DNA of 64,000 nt, taken from contig JAHFST010000001.1 in assembly GCA_023265625.1 (NCBI GenBank), forward strand, positions 33,265 through 97,264. Reading direction: 5' to 3'. Every line of letters begins with the position of its first letter. Position 1 is the first letter of the stretch. Below the pieces are notes generated by a model, which saw nothing but the letters and a program-made list of their open reading frames with translations, was not told the DNA's origin and did no database searches. Origin of the DNA: Deltaproteobacteria bacterium. GTDB taxonomy: Bacteria; UBA10199; JACPAL01; JAHFST01. The position numbers were made by a program, and so were the translations under genes. This document shows positions 42,572 to 51,131 of this stretch, piece by piece.

Positions 42572-43711
42572 ATGCGTTTTTTACAGAAGCGGGTTTTTCT
42601 GTTTTTTCTCGTCTTCACCCAAATGTTAGGGGTCAATGGCGGAATCTTACTGGCTCAAGCACCGGGGGGTGGTAGCAATGTTATGATTGGTAGTCCCAGT
42701 ACAGAGGTTGGTGGTCCATCAACTAATGGCAAAAGCTTCGGTAGTGAGGGGAGGTCACGCTCGACTGTTTTATTGGGTTCTCCTGGACTTCCGGGGGGGC
42801 AGATTTTTCAGGAACAAAGCTTGAGCGTCCTTAGCTATCAAGTACACATACTGGGTGAAGTTACTAACCCGGGTACTTTCCGTATCTCTGCATCCACCCG
42901 ACTTTATGAAGCATTACGGAATGCAGGTGGTGTGAGCGCACAGGGATCTGAGCGTAGGATTGAATTGCGCAGGAAGGGGAGTGGGGGGCGGAGAGTGGAC
43001 CTGTTTTGGTTCCGAAAGCTAGGTAAGCTGGATGATAATCCGTATCTGCTGGATAACGATGTGATTTTTGTGCCGCTACGTGATAAGGTTGCGCAGATTG
43101 AAGGGGCTGTCAAGAATCCAGGGGTTTACGAACTTCTGAATGAAAAAACGCTGGCTGATCTTATCAGTCTTGCTGGTGGCTTTACACCTGGTGTTGCTAA
43201 ATCTAATCCGATTAAGATTATCCGTATCAGTTCCGGTGAGAAACAGATGTTAGATATGGAAAATACAGATACAGAGCGGTTAGCTTTCAACATTCAAAAA
43301 GGGGATGTTGTTGTTGTCCCTCACTCACTGACAGTGAATAAAAAATTTGATTACACCGTTCTAAGTTATCCAGGTGACAACGGACTTTTTTATCCGACGA
43401 CGGAAGAGCGAGTCTTTGTTTTAGGGGCGGTGAGATCGCCCGGGCCTATCTCCTTTAACCCTAATTACAATATCAGGCAGTACTTAACTTTGTCGGGGGG
43501 GACGACAAAGTTGGCTAAGACCCGAAGTGTTAAAGTTATTAGCGCGGATGGTCGAGCCGTAAGAGCATCCCAAAATTTAGGAATTAATCCTGGCGATTCT
43601 ATTGTAGTGCCTGAACGATATCTAGCTCCTGAGTCAATACTGTCGCTGGTCCTTGGTCTCACAACATCTGTTTTGGGTATTACAACGACCGTTTTAACAC
43701 TAACAAGGTGA
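42572..43711 (+). CDS. SLBB-domain polysaccharide export protein (Wza-related)
   Basis: 379 residues. Signal peptide-like start (KRVFLFFLVFTQMLGVNGGILLAQA) with no lipobox Cys, then a Gly/Ser-rich low-complexity stretch (about 30-75). Three SLBB-type units follow: VHILGEVTNPGTFRISASTRLYEALRNAGGV, AQIEGAVKNPGVYELL and VFVLGAVRSPGPISFNPNYNIRQYLTLSGGTT. A hydrophobic C-terminal helix (ILSLVLGLTTSVLGITTTVLTL) ends it. The poly-export domain of true Wza is not apparent. AAAGGA precedes the ATG. Probably forms or gates the outer-membrane export channel, coupled to the Wzz-type gene 5 bases downstream. Confidence 0.82.
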   Translation: MRFLQKRVFLFFLVFTQMLGVNGGILLAQAPGGGSNVMIGSPSTEVGGPSTNGKSFGSEGRSRSTVLLGSPGLPGGQIFQEQSLSVLSYQVHILGEVTNPGTFRISASTRLYEALRNAGGVSAQGSERRIELRRKGSGGRRVDLFWFRKLGKLDDNPYLLDNDVIFVPLRDKVAQIEGAVKNPGVYELLNEKTLADLISLAGGFTPGVAKSNPIKIIRISSGEKQMLDMENTDTERLAFNIQKGDVVVVPHSLTVNKKFDYTVLSYPGDNGLFYPTTEERVFVLGAVRSPGPISFNPNYNIRQYLTLSGGTTKLAKTRSVKVISADGRAVRASQNLGINPGDSIVVPERYLAPESILSLVLGLTTSVLGITTTVLTLTR

Positions 43712-43715
43712 GGGT

Positions 43716-44777
43716 ATGGCTGAGGATGAAATTAATTTGATTGATCTATGGAGAGTTCTTCTTAAGGGGAGAAAAAGTGTTTTTTTGATTAGTTTTACCG
43801 TAACGTTGATAGCCATTTTTTATAGTTTCTCTTTGTCAAAAATTTACAAGGCTGAGTGCAGTCTAATGCCAGTGAGTGGTCATTCTGGGTCAGCACAGCA
43901 AGCACTTGCTCGAATCGAAGGTGGAGCACTGTCATTGGGAGGATTGATGGGTCTTAATAGTAGTAGTTCTCAGATCCTAGCTGTTATACGCAGCAAGACC
44001 CTGACATCACGGGTCATTGAAGCTCTTCGTTTGATACCTGTATTATATCCTGAGTCTAACAATGAAACTAGGAAGTTGCCTACTTTAGTCCAGGCTATCG
44101 ATTTATTGCAGAGTCGGACTATAATAAGTGAGGATAAAAAGAGTCAGATGATCACAATACAGGTTATGATGAATAGCCCCGAAGATGCGGCACTGATTGC
44201 AAATGGTTATTTAGATGAACTGACCAAGTTCATCAACGAGAATACCTTTACTTCAGCAAAACGAAATCGTATTTTTCTTGAGAATCAGTTGGGGAGGAAT
44301 AAGATCGAGCTATTGAATTCTGGCAAAGAGCTCAACTCTTTTTATGCGTCCAATAAAATTTCCAATATTGTCCCTTCTATGGATGTGGATGTCTCGTCAC
44401 ATCAGGAAGAGTCAATGTCGGAAAGCAGTTATGAAGTGGTTCAACTGCAAAAGAAGCTGGAATCAAATAACTCCCAACTTAAGCAAGCTAATATCGTGAA
44501 GGATGTGCCTCAGCAAGTCTATCTTCAGTACCTCATTATTCAACGTGAGCTGTTAGGCCGACTTAATGCCTTGTTGAGTCAGGAGTACGAGATGGCCAAA
44601 ATTGATGAGTCAAAAGAGGATATCAGTTTTCAGATTATCGATAGGGCGATGGTGCCGGTTAATAGATTTTCACCTCATAGAACGAAGATTGTGCTCGTGG
44701 GTTTTGCACTGTCTCTTATCTTGGGCATCTTTTACGTGATATTTCGAGATTTTTTAGGGAAAAATAAAGAAAACTAA
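43716..44777 (+). CDS. wzz: Chain-length determinant protein (Wzz family)
   Basis: 353 residues. INLIDLWRVLLKGRKSVFLISFTVTLIAIFYSFSLSKIYKAECSLMP is the Wzz N-terminal domain with TM1; a coiled-coil-prone periplasmic part follows (VVQLQKKLESNNSQLKQAN); a Pro-rich VPVNRFSPHRTKIVLVGFALSLILGIFYVIF is TM2. No tyrosine-kinase domain is attached, so it is Wzz- rather than Wzc-like. It sets glycan chain length with the polymerase. Its stop codon overlaps that of the convergent aminotransferase gene. Confidence 0.9.
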   Translation: MAEDEINLIDLWRVLLKGRKSVFLISFTVTLIAIFYSFSLSKIYKAECSLMPVSGHSGSAQQALARIEGGALSLGGLMGLNSSSSQILAVIRSKTLTSRVIEALRLIPVLYPESNNETRKLPTLVQAIDLLQSRTIISEDKKSQMITIQVMMNSPEDAALIANGYLDELTKFINENTFTSAKRNRIFLENQLGRNKIELLNSGKELNSFYASNKISNIVPSMDVDVSSHQEESMSESSYEVVQLQKKLESNNSQLKQANIVKDVPQQVYLQYLIIQRELLGRLNALLSQEYEMAKIDESKEDISFQIIDRAMVPVNRFSPHRTKIVLVGFALSLILGIFYVIFRDFLGKNKEN

Positions 44778-45907
44778 GCGACAGCAGCAGTTTTAGAAGC
44801 ACTCGCGGCTTGAGAACAAGACAGTAAGTCAGTGGTAATATTTGATAATATATCGGTCAAATTTTCCATCTCGCGACGCATCCCAATGGTAATACGCAAA
44901 TAACCATCTAATTGTGGAAAGCGACTTCTATTTCGAATAAGAATATTACTGTTGGTTAGGATCTTTTCAACTTCATCAGGGCAATTAACCTTTAAGAGGA
45001 CAAAGTTGGCTACAGTTGAATCAACGATTAGCCCTTTTGTCCTCATTGTATTGACAAACCATTCCTTTGTTTTGTGCATTCTTTGAATTTGTTCTTTTAT
45101 ATAGGCGAGATCCTCCAATGCAGCTTCGGAGGCTAATTGAGCGAGGGCATTGATATTTTTTCCATTTCTTGTCTTTTCAATGGAATGTACATTACGTGGA
45201 TCGGTTATTAAATAACCACAACGTAACCCAGCCAATCCAAAGGCTTTAGAGAATGAACGAGTAATGATCAGGTTTGGGTAATCTTTTATGAGAAGTAGGC
45301 TGCTAATACCCCAAAACTCGAAATAAGCTTCATCGACAATCACCAGGGCGTTGGACACATCCAAGATAGTGCGAATTTGTTCCTCAGAATAAGTTGTTCC
45401 TGTGGGATTACCTGGATTGGCTAAGTAGATCACCTTTGTTTTGGGCGTGAGTAACTTTTCAAACCCAGCAATTTTGGCATGAAAGGGGGACGAGGAAAGG
45501 AAGGGCACTACAGACGCACCCGTTAATTCTACAAATAAACGAAAGTTATCGTAAATGGGGGAAAAGATGATCGCCTGATCTCCCTTTGTGAGATAGGTCC
45601 TGCAAATTGAATCGAGGGCATGATCGCATCCGTTGAATGTGAGAATGAACTCTGGAGGATAACCGACGTATTTGCACAAAGCCCTCTTTAGGTCCTGAGA
45701 TTGTGTATCGGGGTACCAATTGAGCGGCTCGTTTTCAATAAAATCGAGCAACCGTGCACGCACATGCGGGGAAGGGGGATAAGCGGCTTCGTTGCAGTCC
45801 AGTTTTAAAAAGTTTTTTTTCCCCGGATGGGAAAGCGGCAACGATTGCGCGTCTTTGTAAGGAGACAACTTGTTGATAAAATCAAGTGCGTCTGGTTGTT
45901 TTGGCAT
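44774..45907 (-). CDS. HisC-like class I/II aminotransferase
   Basis: About 377 residues from the ATG at 45907 (the longer frame uses TTG). FLKLDCNEAAYPPSPHVRARLLDFI, LTFNGCDHALDSICRTYL, YLANPGNPTGTTYSEEQI, VDEAYFEFWG and TRSFSKAFGLAGLRCGYLI with the PLP-binding Lys are typical of histidinol-phosphate aminotransferases. No his genes are near, so a role in making an amino-sugar or amino-acid substituent for the glycan, or a housekeeping role in histidine synthesis, are both possible. Confidence 0.88.
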   Translation of the reverse strand: MPKQPDALDFINKLSPYKDAQSLPLSHPGKKNFLKLDCNEAAYPPSPHVRARLLDFIENEPLNWYPDTQSQDLKRALCKYVGYPPEFILTFNGCDHALDSICRTYLTKGDQAIIFSPIYDNFRLFVELTGASVVPFLSSSPFHAKIAGFEKLLTPKTKVIYLANPGNPTGTTYSEEQIRTILDVSNALVIVDEAYFEFWGISSLLLIKDYPNLIITRSFSKAFGLAGLRCGYLITDPRNVHSIEKTRNGKNINALAQLASEAALEDLAYIKEQIQRMHKTKEWFVNTMRTKGLIVDSTVANFVLLKVNCPDEVEKILTNSNILIRNRSRFPQLDGYLRITIGMRREMENLTDILSNITTDLLSCSQAASASKTAAVA

Positions 45908-45925
45908 AATCAAAAAAGTTGGGGA

Positions 45926-45953
45926 ATTCTATGTATATTGGTCGATAATGCAA
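45926..45953 (-). promoter_or_regulatory. Possible promoter upstream of the HisC-like gene
   Basis: On the minus strand TTGCAT (plus 45948-45953), a 16-base spacer and TAGAAT (plus 45926-45931) precede the ATG at 45907. The -10 box matches five of six consensus bases, the -35 box about half. Pattern only. Confidence 0.3.
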
Positions 45954-45971
45954 GATATAATTTTGCAGAGT

Positions 45972-47606
45972 TCATAGGGTAGGGAAATGATAAGTTAATA
46001 AGAACTGCCCAAGGAAATTATTTAGGTTTCTGCCAGGTTCAAAATTAAACGTGCTGGCTCGTTCATAGCCCAACTTTAAAGAAGAATCCCAGTGGTCATT
46101 CCATTCGCGTTGCCAGGCTGCAATGGAGCGGAAGCGGCGTTCCCTGGGTAGATCGGTGATTATCTGTGTTTCAGCCAGGCGGGTGTCAATATTGCTGTCA
46201 CGAAACTCAACGTCCATATTGAAGGTCACTGTTGTTTTTGGGCTGATAAAGATATTAGATGTCACTTCAAATCCCCTGGCGTCAGGGCCCAAGGGGTCAC
46301 CTAAGAGCAATCCATTGAGTGTGTGGCCATCTGGAAAATCTGAGTGGCGATAGAAAATAGCGGGGGTTCTTTTTACCTCAAAACGCAGATCAAGTAAGCC
46401 GTTATTAAAGACTCTTGGAAGATAGAATCCTGCCAGGTAGGCATTGCCGTCGACAAACATGGCCTTGAAAGAAGTATCGCTTTTATCATCGATATACATC
46501 TCGAGATAAAGTTGCAGGTTGCGTAATGGCGGGATGCGCAACGATCCTTCTATGCCGGATATACGGTTAGCCAGGCCCGGTAGGTCGGCATCGCTAATCC
46601 CGGCAAATGGGATGAAACCAAAAAATTCATGGATCCCATCTTTCAGCGAGATGTTGGGTGAGCCCTGACCGCCGGTGTCAAAAAAAGTGGATAATCCCAG
46701 TTCGAGGAGGGGATGGGGTTGTAGGGATAATTTTAGTCCTGTTAAAAAATCATTTTTATGAAATCGTTCGGGACCAAGGTTGGCCAGAAAAAATGTTCCT
46801 TTAAAATTTCCTAGATGTTGAAAGATCCATGGAAACCTAAAGGGATGGGGGTTGGTGATTTTAATCATGTCGAGGGGGCGTGCATTGGTGGAAAAGAGGA
46901 ATGTCCCTTGGGGAGATTGTCCCCATACGATCTGGTCTCGTCCTACTTGAAGTTCGAAATTACCGATGCCAAATTTTCCGTATAACTCTTGCGCAATTGC
47001 CTCGGCCTTTGCGGGGCCTGTGTTGGGGATGAGTGTGGCGAAACGGGGATGGGCGAACAAAGAGAAATAGGGGGTGAGTTGTGCCCAATGTCGGGTTTCT
47101 AAGGCGACGACACTGCCGTCCACATAGTGGCGCCCATTCTGATAATTGACCAAGGGGTTGATGAAGGCATTGATGCTCCCCACGCCATTACTAGGCGGTA
47201 CTTGTCGGATCGGGCTATCGAGTAAGGTGGTTTCGAAGGTGAGGCTCTCCAAGGGGGCAATGACAAAATCTTTTTTCTGATCACTTGAATCATACTGTTG
47301 GAGTCGGTGGTTGATCACATCTTCTAAATCAAGGAAGAAATCGATGCTGGCATCAAGTGTGATTGAAGAGTTCTTTTCCTTTTCCAATTGTTCTTGGGCT
47401 TCATGAAGCATTCGGACAATCTCCTCTTGGGTATAGGGTCTTTGTCCATAGAGGTAGCTTTTGATGAGCCCTGCTCCCATGAGTCGATCAAGATCCCGAT
47501 AAATCGGGTCACTGACTGGGATATTGATAGAGCTCCTCGCCAGGAGCGGGGGGGAGAGGCCGATGAGATAGGTCAGCGATAGGGCGATAAGAATGATTTT
47601 TTTCAT
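45972..47606 (-). CDS. Wzi-family capsule-assembly outer-membrane protein
   Basis: 544 residues. Signal peptide MKKIILIALSLTYLIGLSPPLLARS with cleavage near ALAR-type residues; the mature start VSDPIYRDLDRLMGAGLIKSYLYGQRPYTQEEIVRML is the N-terminal signature of this family. Alternating beta strands follow (FGIGNFELQVGRDQIVWGQS, LGLSTFFDTGGQG), and the protein ends in LLTYHFPTL, consistent with a beta-barrel. Wzi proteins anchor polysaccharide at the cell surface. Its place next to the SLBB/Wzz genes supports an assembly role for the glycan made by this locus. Confidence 0.85.
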   Translation of the reverse strand: MKKIILIALSLTYLIGLSPPLLARSSINIPVSDPIYRDLDRLMGAGLIKSYLYGQRPYTQEEIVRMLHEAQEQLEKEKNSSITLDASIDFFLDLEDVINHRLQQYDSSDQKKDFVIAPLESLTFETTLLDSPIRQVPPSNGVGSINAFINPLVNYQNGRHYVDGSVVALETRHWAQLTPYFSLFAHPRFATLIPNTGPAKAEAIAQELYGKFGIGNFELQVGRDQIVWGQSPQGTFLFSTNARPLDMIKITNPHPFRFPWIFQHLGNFKGTFFLANLGPERFHKNDFLTGLKLSLQPHPLLELGLSTFFDTGGQGSPNISLKDGIHEFFGFIPFAGISDADLPGLANRISGIEGSLRIPPLRNLQLYLEMYIDDKSDTSFKAMFVDGNAYLAGFYLPRVFNNGLLDLRFEVKRTPAIFYRHSDFPDGHTLNGLLLGDPLGPDARGFEVTSNIFISPKTTVTFNMDVEFRDSNIDTRLAETQIITDLPRERRFRSIAAWQREWNDHWDSSLKLGYERASTFNFEPGRNLNNFLGQFLLTYHFPTL

Positions 47607-47607
47607 A

Positions 47608-48714
47608 TTAGATTTTAACCGAGTCGATGATGAATTCCATGAGTCCCTTCACGGCTAGGTGTGGGGCCGTTTTTTGGAGGCGCATTTGACAGGAGGGGGT
47701 GGTGGTGATGAGTAAGGAGGCGCCGGTTTTGTGAAACTCCTCGAGGAACATTTGCGTCACCTTTTGTGCGATGTGCGGGTAGGTGAGGGAGAGGAGCCCT
47801 CCATCGCCGCAGCAGCCGCTGTGTTCACGATTTTCCGTAAATTCCAGCGGGGCTTGTCCCGACACCAATTCTAATAATTCCCTAGGCTCCTGATAAACGG
47901 CTAAGCGCCGACCTCCCAAGGTGCAAGCATCGTGGTAGGCCATTGGGGGCATTGGTTGGCGCCCAGTCCTCTTCCAGATATTCTTCAGCATGGGCAGGAT
48001 GTAAGACGGCGTGGTCATGATCTTGGCCTTGATGGGAAAACCAACGGCCGCGTAATAGGATTTCATCGTATACAAACAATCCGAGGCACTGCTGACGATA
48101 AACTCATAGCCATTCAACAGATGGCTGTTGACCTCGGCCATTTCTTTAAAGCGTTCCATGTCGCCGGCCAGAAAGAGCGGGGCGCCACAGCACTGGATGG
48201 GTTCCTGATAGAGCCCTAATTGATACGTGCCCAGTTCGGAAAAAAAATCGAGGGTACGTTTAATGATGGGGGCCTGAAAATTAATCTCGGTGCACCCAGG
48301 GAAATAGACCCCTCGCTTTGGGCTGTCTGATATTTCCTTGGGGAGTTGTTGGTGGAGTATTTTTTTCAGGTCTTTTCCGTAGGGGTTATTAAATTTGGAA
48401 AACTTCTCGCAAAATTCATAAATGACCTTGGGGGCTACCAAGGTGGCGAAGGCCTTGGAGCGGTAATGATCTAAAGTTTCTGGAATCGGGTTCCCCAGGT
48501 CACAAGAGGGCTCGGAACGCCCACAGTTGAAGCATTTGTAAGCCAAGGCATAATCCTCGACGGGGAGTTGCCCGCTGTTCACCTGTTTCATGGTGGTCAT
48601 TTTTCCCCAGGGAGTGGAAGCTTCCTGAGGGTCCGCATCCGCCACCGGACAGCTGGCATTGCAGAGTTTTGGGCAGACTTGGCAATAATTGACTGCGGTT
48701 TGGGGATCATTCAA
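47608..48714 (-). CDS. CCG-domain iron-sulfur protein (GlpC/GlcF-like)
   Basis: About 368 residues. Two Cys clusters at the N-terminus (CQVCPKLCNASCP and CFNCGRSEPSCDLGNP) fit two [4Fe-4S] centres. Two CCG domains follow (GVYFPGCTE...CCGAP and YHDACTLGG...SGCCGDGG), which bind a noncubane or haem-linked electron relay in heterodisulfide-reductase-like proteins. It should pass electrons from the flavoproteins upstream to quinone at the membrane. The TTG at 48714 has GGAGGG seven bases upstream and is preferred; an ATG at 48735 lies inside the preceding gene. Confidence 0.85.
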   Translation of the reverse strand: MNDPQTAVNYCQVCPKLCNASCPVADADPQEASTPWGKMTTMKQVNSGQLPVEDYALAYKCFNCGRSEPSCDLGNPIPETLDHYRSKAFATLVAPKVIYEFCEKFSKFNNPYGKDLKKILHQQLPKEISDSPKRGVYFPGCTEINFQAPIIKRTLDFFSELGTYQLGLYQEPIQCCGAPLFLAGDMERFKEMAEVNSHLLNGYEFIVSSASDCLYTMKSYYAAVGFPIKAKIMTTPSYILPMLKNIWKRTGRQPMPPMAYHDACTLGGRRLAVYQEPRELLELVSGQAPLEFTENREHSGCCGDGGLLSLTYPHIAQKVTQMFLEEFHKTGASLLITTTPSCQMRLQKTAPHLAVKGLMEFIIDSVKI

Positions 48715-49240
48715 TGTGGATCCCTCCATGGGCATCGGCCAGACGAATGATGGCGGCTAGTTCTGCCCCTACGAGGTCAAATCGTCCTGCTAGTTTTAGA
48801 TTGATACGAACGGCGTGACGATTGGTTTTCTTGATTTCAATGGATTTGGGTTGAACCCCGCTTGCTTGCAAGGCCCTCAGAAAGGGCTGAGGGTCTGAAA
48901 AACGGTAGGGAATGGTTTCAACGCGTTCCGGTTTGGGACGAATTCGTAAAGTTATTTCGATGATCCGGCCAAACTGAGTCCCGGATTGAATAAAAATCTT
49001 GGTAAAGTTAGGGCCGGTGGAGGAATGGGCGACGCGCTTCGTTCTGAGCAGACCCTGCTTGGAATCAAGCTCGACAGAGATAATATCAAGCAAGGGTAGG
49101 GCCTTGCTTAATGACATCGTTTCCTTGGCGGGGAGGTCTGCCATATAGCCTTCGGCGGAGAGGCGTTGTTTGAGTTGTTGAACCGTTCCGTTGATTCGAC
49201 AAGTGGCTAGGAGGGAAATAGGGTCTATGTGTACGTTCAT
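48707..49240 (-). CDS. Small FAD-oxidase-like protein (GlcE-like remnant)
   Basis: 177 residues. Parts resemble the PCMH-type FAD domain of GlcE/GlcD: VELDSKQGLLRTKRVAHSSTGPNFTKIFIQSGTQFGRIIEITLRIRPKPE, which corresponds to the G-x-hydrophobic-T end of that domain. The N-terminal PGGGS-type FAD loop is not visible, and the length is about half that of GlcE. It may be a degenerate structural subunit of a GlcDEF-like complex. It lies 12 bases after the GlcD-like gene and overlaps the Fe-S protein gene by 8 bases. Confidence 0.55.
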   Translation of the reverse strand: MNVHIDPISLLATCRINGTVQQLKQRLSAEGYMADLPAKETMSLSKALPLLDIISVELDSKQGLLRTKRVAHSSTGPNFTKIFIQSGTQFGRIIEITLRIRPKPERVETIPYRFSDPQPFLRALQASGVQPKSIEIKKTNRHAVRINLKLAGRFDLVGAELAAIIRLADAHGGIHIE

Positions 49241-49252
49241 AGCGAAGAATTT

Positions 49253-50731
49253 TTATAAACTCATTTTTCCCGGATTCATAATCCCGGCAGGATCGAGCTT
49301 TTTTTTGACAGCCTTAAAAACCTTCATACAGTTTTCCAATTCTCTTTCTAGATAGGGCGCTTTTAAGAGGCCAATGCCATGCTGATGGCTGATGGTCCCT
49401 CCCGCCAAGAGGCACGTTTCCATCGCCTCTTGCCACACCTCTTGATAAAGAGCCAGGTCTTGTTCGTAGGAACCTGTTTTCCCGGCAAAGGTGAAGGAAA
49501 TGGCACAACTGTCCGGAGTGGCATGCGAGAAGTGCGCCATGAGACACACCTTGTGTTGCAAGGCTCGAGTGATCTTTTGATACAACCCTTCCAGTAGATC
49601 CCAAGTGGTGGCGACTTCAATGGTGTCCATAAACCCTCCCTCATCAAACAGTTGCGGTATCATAAATGAGGGGTGATGGCGTTGTTGCTTCCACTGTTCT
49701 CCAGGCCCAGGCCCCAGGTCGCGCGCGATGACTTTTTGGCACAGGGAGAGGGCGATTTTTTCTTGTTCGGAAATGAACGTTTTTTCTCCGGCAAACCCTA
49801 CGATGAGGATGACCTCCAGCGGGAGTAGATTTAACAGGGTTGTCATACGCGGATGTTGCAATAACCAGTTTTGGCCTCCCTGCTTGAGTTGTGTCATCAG
49901 CGTCTTTTGTTCTGAGGTGGAGGTTTCGCGACTGTGCTCAAACAAGAGACTTAACGGATCGTGCAGGTGCAGTACGGTTGGGCGCAGATTCGCCTGAATG
50001 ATCAAACGCATGGCCATGAGCCCGCTTTCCAGCCGATTAAAACTAATGCCTCGATAACACTCGGCGGGCGGCAGTGGCTGGATTTTTAGCCGGGCCTTGG
50101 TGATAATGCCGCAGGTGCCTTCCGTGCCGACGAACAGGTCTTTGGTGCGAATTTTTGGAAACAGTTTGGCATGTCGGCCGAAACGGATGAGTTCCCCGCG
50201 GGGGGTTACGACCTCGGCTTCTTCGAGCCTATCTTCTACGTCCGCAGAGCGGGCGGCGAGATACCCTCCCAAGGTGGCGGACCTCGCGGGTGTTGGAAAG
50301 TGCAAGGTATAACCGGTTCGGTTCAGCTCTGCTTCCAGTTTCCAGCCCAGCATACCGGTTTCGATGTCGGCGGTCCCTTGTTCGTTATTCAATTTAAGGA
50401 TCTTGTCCATTCGCTTTAGGTCAATGATCATCCCGCCCCGTACCGGAATAGTGCCCCCCACCACACCGGAGCCACCCCCAAACGGCACAATCGGAATTTT
50501 GAGTCGATTGGCCAGCTTCACCAGCTTGACCACCTCATGGGCGTCTTCCGGCCAGCAGACCACATGGGGCCGCATGGGGGCAAAGTTGGGATCGCCAGAC
50601 TGGTCCCGTAATTTCAAGGTGATCTCCGCTGACATGTCACGCGAATAAAGCAGCCGATTGGCCGCCGTATCGGACCAGCGTTCCCCAAGGATACGTGTCA
50701 GTTCACGCGGTAGTTGTTCGTAAGGCTTCAT
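49253..50731 (-). CDS. FAD-linked oxidase, GlcD / alkyl-DHAP synthase-like
   Basis: 492 residues. PCMH FAD domain: HVVCWPEDAHEVVKLVKLANRLKIPIVPFGGGSGVVGGTIP, TLHFPTPARSATLGGYLAARSADVED, DLFVGTEGTCGIITKARLKIQPLP. C-terminal cap ends in GGTISHQHGIGLLKAPYLERE and KKKLDPAGIMNPGKMSL. The SHQHGIG motif is close to that of alkyl-DHAP synthase and also of D-lactate/glycolate oxidases. Next to glycerol-3-phosphate genes, a 2-hydroxyacid or ether-lipid-type reaction on a glycerol-phosphate-derived substrate is possible; which one is not determinable here. Confidence 0.82.
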   Translation of the reverse strand: MKPYEQLPRELTRILGERWSDTAANRLLYSRDMSAEITLKLRDQSGDPNFAPMRPHVVCWPEDAHEVVKLVKLANRLKIPIVPFGGGSGVVGGTIPVRGGMIIDLKRMDKILKLNNEQGTADIETGMLGWKLEAELNRTGYTLHFPTPARSATLGGYLAARSADVEDRLEEAEVVTPRGELIRFGRHAKLFPKIRTKDLFVGTEGTCGIITKARLKIQPLPPAECYRGISFNRLESGLMAMRLIIQANLRPTVLHLHDPLSLLFEHSRETSTSEQKTLMTQLKQGGQNWLLQHPRMTTLLNLLPLEVILIVGFAGEKTFISEQEKIALSLCQKVIARDLGPGPGEQWKQQRHHPSFMIPQLFDEGGFMDTIEVATTWDLLEGLYQKITRALQHKVCLMAHFSHATPDSCAISFTFAGKTGSYEQDLALYQEVWQEAMETCLLAGGTISHQHGIGLLKAPYLERELENCMKVFKAVKKKLDPAGIMNPGKMSL

Positions 50732-51131
50732 TTTGTTTGTTTTGGATAAATTCCATCAATCTTTTAATGGGGACACCCGTAGGACACATCGTTTCACAGC
50801 CGGCACAGGCATCGCATGATGTGAGATTGAGCGGCAGATTGCCCGCAAAGTCTGGAATCGACCGGGACGCATGTGGAAGAAAGGATGGACCTAAATGATT
50901 TTGCATGAGTGTGGGGCAGGAGCTATCACAAAGACCGCAACTGATACAACGTCCTAACAAAGGCAACAGGGTTTTATCTTGTGGTGAGAAAGGGACGATC
51001 TTGTCGGCTTGATAGAAGTTCAAAAATTCCTTAAATCCGGGTGATTTTATCCCGCACAAGCGGCGCCCCACATGCTTAAGGAAGTGCCAACCCAAGAAGG
51101 CGGTGGCATAGAGGGCCTTGGGACTTTTCAC
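50703..51131 (-). CDS. Short dicluster ferredoxin subunit (GlpC N-terminal-like)
   Basis: 142 residues with two [4Fe-4S] motifs, CISCGLCDSSCP and CDACAGCETMCPTGVPI. It has no CCG domain, so it corresponds only to the first third of GlpC. Starts with GTG overlapping the GlpB stop (GTGA) and overlaps the flavoprotein gene by 29 bases, so it belongs firmly to the operon. It likely wires GlpAB to the downstream redox proteins. Confidence 0.8.
   Translation of the reverse strand: MKSPKALYATAFLGWHFLKHVGRRLCGIKSPGFKEFLNFYQADKIVPFSPQDKTLLPLLGRCISCGLCDSSCPTLMQNHLGPSFLPHASRSIPDFAGNLPLNLTSCDACAGCETMCPTGVPIKRLMEFIQNKQNEALRTTTA

Noticed and set aside
48766..48773. GCCCCTAC, possible fifth copy of the palindromic element
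   Set aside because: Only one edge matches; no complementary arm is present, so probably chance.
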